Assembly: GCF_021278985.1 (NCBI RefSeq)
Contig: NZ_CP082833.1
Coordinates: forward strand, 4,712,001 to 4,776,000
DNA length: 64,000 nt
Direction: 5' to 3'
Source of the DNA: Citrobacter rodentium NBRC 105723 = DSM 16636
GTDB lineage: Bacteria; Pseudomonadota; Gammaproteobacteria; Enterobacterales; Enterobacteriaceae
Of the stretch, positions 61,713 through 64,000 are shown in pieces (the stretch's first letter is position 1; every line of letters begins with the position of its first letter). The notes beneath the pieces are model-generated. The model saw only the letters and a program-made list of their open reading frames with translations, ran no database searches and was not told where the DNA came from. A program made the position numbers and the translations under genes.

Positions 61713-62465
61713 ATGGCTGTTACTAAGCTGGTTCTGGTCCGCCACGGCGAAAGCCAGTGGAACAACGAAAACCGCTTTACCGGTTGGTATGATGTCGATC
61801 TGTCCGAGAAAGGCGTAGGCGAAGCGAAAGCAGCCGGTAAGCTGCTGAAAGAGGAAGGCTATTCCTTTGATTTTGCTTACACCTCAGTGCTGAAACGTGC
61901 CATCCATACCCTGTGGAACGTGCTTGACGAACTGGATCAGGCCTGGCTGCCGGTTGAGAAGTCCTGGAAGCTGAACGAACGCCATTACGGCGCGCTGCAG
62001 GGGCTGAACAAAGCGGAAACCGCCGAGAAGTACGGCGATGAGCAGGTGAAACAGTGGCGTCGCGGCTTTGCGGTCACCCCGCCGGAGCTGACCAAAGACG
62101 ACGAGCGCTATCCGGGCCACGATCCGCGTTACGCGAAGCTGACGGAAAAAGAGCTGCCGCTGACCGAAAGCCTGGCGCTAACCATCGATCGCGTGATCCC
62201 TTACTGGAACGAAACCATTCTGCCGCGAATGAAAAGCGGTGAGCGTGTAATCATCGCCGCTCACGGCAACTCCCTGCGCGCGCTGGTGAAATACCTCGAT
62301 AACATGAGCGAAGATGAGATCCTCGAACTGAACATCCCGACCGGCGTGCCGCTGGTGTATGAGTTCGACGAGAACTTTAAGCCTATCAAGCACTACTATC
62401 TGGGTAACGCTGACGAGATTGCCGCAAAAGCTGCTGCCGTCGCGAACCAGGGTAAAGCGAAGTAA
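61713..62465 (+). CDS. gpmA: 2,3-bisphosphoglycerate-dependent phosphoglycerate mutase GpmA
   Basis: 250 codons from the ATG at 61713, preceded by GAGGAGTAAGT; same length as E. coli GpmA. Histidine phosphatase superfamily with the phosphorylated His in LVRHGESQWNNENRFTGW (about 8-25), KLNERHYGALQGLNKA, and second catalytic His in IIAAHGNSLRALVKY. It interconverts 3- and 2-phosphoglycerate in glycolysis. Confidence 0.97.
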   Translation: MAVTKLVLVRHGESQWNNENRFTGWYDVDLSEKGVGEAKAAGKLLKEEGYSFDFAYTSVLKRAIHTLWNVLDELDQAWLPVEKSWKLNERHYGALQGLNKAETAEKYGDEQVKQWRRGFAVTPPELTKDDERYPGHDPRYAKLTEKELPLTESLALTIDRVIPYWNETILPRMKSGERVIIAAHGNSLRALVKYLDNMSEDEILELNIPTGVPLVYEFDENFKPIKHYYLGNADEIAAKAAAVANQGKAK

Positions 62466-62473
62466 ACTGATTT

Positions 62474-62500
62474 GCCCGGTGGCGCATGCTGCCGGGCTTT
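62474..62500 (+). terminator. Rho-independent terminator after gpmA
   Basis: GCCCGG (62474-62479) pairs with CCGGGC (62492-62497) and is followed by TTT, 8 bp past the gpmA stop and just before the convergent ABC ATPase gene. Confidence 0.8.
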
Positions 62501-62517
62501 ACATGGTCCTGATGCTG

Positions 62518-63321
62518 TCAACCAAAAGCGCAATAAGCGCCTTCGTTTATCTCACCTTCTCCACCAGTCACCCCATCCAGCACCACCTGGGCAGTGCCTT
62601 TCGAACAGCGCTCCACCCGTCCCCGCACGCCATAAACTTCAGCCAGAGTATGCGCGGTGATCACCGTTTCCGGCTTGCCGCACGCCACCAGCCTGCCCTC
62701 TTTCAGCATGACAACGTACCCGCAGTGGCGCAGCGCGATATTAATATCATGCAATACCACCACCGTCACTCTGTTGCATGCCTGCGTATCCTGCCGCAGA
62801 CGTTCCATAACCAGAAACTGATAATTCAGATCCAGCGCGCTTAGCGGTTCATCCAGCAGGAGCAGTTCGGGCTGGCGGATAAGCGATTGCGCCAGCCCCA
62901 CCAGTTGTCGCTGCCCCCCGGAAAGCTGGTCGAGATAGTGCAGCGCCAGATGGGCAATGCCCAGCTGTTGCAGTATCGCCAGCGCCCGGGCATCATCACG
63001 TCCTGACAGCGTCCGCTGCGCAACGTAGATGGATTCCAGAACGCGCAGATGTACCCCCTGCGGCAGCGACTGCGGTAAATAAACAACTTTTCGTGAACGC
63101 GCCGCCAGCGGTTGCGCCAGCAGGTTCTTACCGTTCAGATGCACCTCTCCGCTCGCGCGCAATAAGCCTGCGAGCGCCCGTAGCAGGGTTGATTTCCCAC
63201 AGCCGTTTGGCCCCAGCAGCCCCGTCACCTGCCCACGCGGCAGCGCGTCAATACTCATCTCTCGTATCACCGGGCGGTTCAGATAGCCGGTACTGACTCC
63301 CCTCAGGATCATCCCACTCAT
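62518..63321 (-). CDS. Siderophore/iron-type ABC transporter ATPase (FecE/FepC-like)
   Basis: 267 codons. ABC ATPase with Walker A GLLGPNGCGKSTLLRALAG (about 34-52), signature LSGGQRQLVGLAQSL, Walker B LLLLDEPLSALD and the switch His in VVLHDINIAL. It pairs with the FecCD-type permease whose stop codon shares one base with this start. The subfamily imports ferric siderophores, haem or cobalamin; iron is favoured by the neighbouring Fur-like box but not proven. It lies convergent with gpmA. Confidence 0.87.
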   Translation of the reverse strand: MSGMILRGVSTGYLNRPVIREMSIDALPRGQVTGLLGPNGCGKSTLLRALAGLLRASGEVHLNGKNLLAQPLAARSRKVVYLPQSLPQGVHLRVLESIYVAQRTLSGRDDARALAILQQLGIAHLALHYLDQLSGGQRQLVGLAQSLIRQPELLLLDEPLSALDLNYQFLVMERLRQDTQACNRVTVVVLHDINIALRHCGYVVMLKEGRLVACGKPETVITAHTLAEVYGVRGRVERCSKGTAQVVLDGVTGGEGEINEGAYCAFG

Positions 63322-64000
63322 CAGACTTTCCCCCGATAACGCAAAATAATGCTCAGAAAGAAAGGAACGCCCACCAGCGAAGTGACAATGCCCACCGGAA
63401 TAATGACGCCAGGAAAGATATTTTTCGACGCGATGGACGCCAGAGAGAGCACCAGACCGCCCGTCAGCATACTGCCTGGCAGATAAAAACGATGATCCTC
63501 GCCAAACAGAATGCGCGCGATATGCGGCGCCACCAGGCCAATAAAACCAATCGGCCCGACAAAGGCGACCGACAGCGCGGAAAGAAGGCTAATGCGCAAT
63601 AACGACGCCCGACGCAACCGTCGTATATCAATGCCAAAGCTCATCGCCCTGTCCTCGCCGAGACGCAGCGCCGTCAGCGACCAGGCGCTTCGCATAGCCC
63701 ACAGCAGCAATGGGATCGACGCCACGACCAGTACGCCTACTTTTTCCCATGACGCGCGCGTCAGACTTCCCATAGTCCAGAAAACCAGACCCTGCAAGGT
63801 ATCTTCATCCGCGACAAATTGCATCATCGCCACTAGCGCGTTAAAGGTAAAAACCAGCGCTATGCCGAACAGCACCACGCCGGGTGTCGCCACGCGCGTC
63901 CAGCGCGTCAGCCAGTCCAGCAGGAACGCTGAGAGCAGCGCAAAAAGGAAGGCGTTCGCCGGAATAAACCAGGCCTCAGGAATGCCAGGTATGCCGACCC
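63321..64000 (-). CDS. FecCD-family ABC permease (5' part beyond the window)
   Basis: The reading frame is open to the right edge of the window (codons in phase from 63998), so the gene is truncated by the window, not by mutation. The visible 226 codons hold about six hydrophobic segments and the family's coupling region VAFVGPIGFIGLVAPHIARI followed by GSMLTGGLVLSLAS. FecCD/BtuC permeases form the pore for siderophores, haem or vitamin B12. The rest of the operon, probably binding protein and receptor, should lie to the right. Confidence 0.88.
   Translation of the reverse strand, partial: VGIPGIPEAWFIPANAFLFALLSAFLLDWLTRWTRVATPGVVLFGIALVFTFNALVAMMQFVADEDTLQGLVFWTMGSLTRASWEKVGVLVVASIPLLLWAMRSAWSLTALRLGEDRAMSFGIDIRRLRRASLLRISLLSALSVAFVGPIGFIGLVAPHIARILFGEDHRFYLPGSMLTGGLVLSLASIASKNIFPGVIIPVGIVTSLVGVPFFLSIILRYRGKV

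Noticed and set aside
63321..63893. Short permease starting at the GTG at 63893
   Set aside because: The frame stays open to the window edge and codes for hydrophobic sequence upstream, so the gene is simply cut by the window.

Overview
This window is a core chromosomal segment of a member of the Enterobacteriaceae. Its backbone is the E. coli/Salmonella/Citrobacter gal-mod-hut-bio-moa neighbourhood, read here from rhlE to past gpmA. Protein sequences are close to E. coli throughout. The hut operon is absent from E. coli K-12 but present in Salmonella, Citrobacter and Klebsiella. Dense REP/BIME elements also fit. Citrobacter or a close relative is the best guess; this is an inference from gene content, not a measured phylogeny.

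Left part (1-17.6 kb): the 5' end of rhlE is followed by an approximately 8 kb accessory cluster (317-8217). It holds a second AdhE-type enzyme, a two-subunit transketolase, a short-chain dehydrogenase, an MFS carrier broken by a one-base insertion, and a divergent LysR regulator. It lies between rhlE and cecR, which are divergent neighbours in E. coli. Then come cecR-ybhGFSR (drug ABC exporter), ybhQ, and ybhP-clsB-ybhN (second cardiolipin synthase operon).

Middle (17.6-37.2 kb): ybhL, moaABCDE with a Moco riboswitch and a ModE operator, ybhK, uvrB with a LexA box, the divergent bioA/bioBFCD pair around the BirA operator, ybhB, and the complete histidine-utilisation genes hutIGC and hutUH with two HutC-type operators. 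The 15-bp core of the phage lambda attachment site (attB) is intact at 37346-37360, beside ybhC. No prophage occupies it.

Right part (37.3-64 kb): ybhC, the uncharacterised tricarboxylate-type set ybhJ/ybhI/ybhH with regulator ybhD, pgl, ybhA, modABC, acrZ, modE and modF (modE and modF separated by a tandem BIME), and galETKM with its classic promoter and two operators. An AT-rich chbC-chbR-chbF-chbG-like cluster without EIIB or EIIA genes is inserted between galM and gpmA. Next are gpmA with a Fur-like box and the ATPase and permease genes of a siderophore-type ABC importer that runs off the right edge.

Working links: ModABC imports molybdate, ModE senses it, and the moa genes and riboswitch balance cofactor synthesis. 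Biotin synthesis and histidine degradation are each complete. The most interesting segments are the two insertions: the transketolase/AdhE cluster at the left and the partial chitobiose-type cluster at the right.
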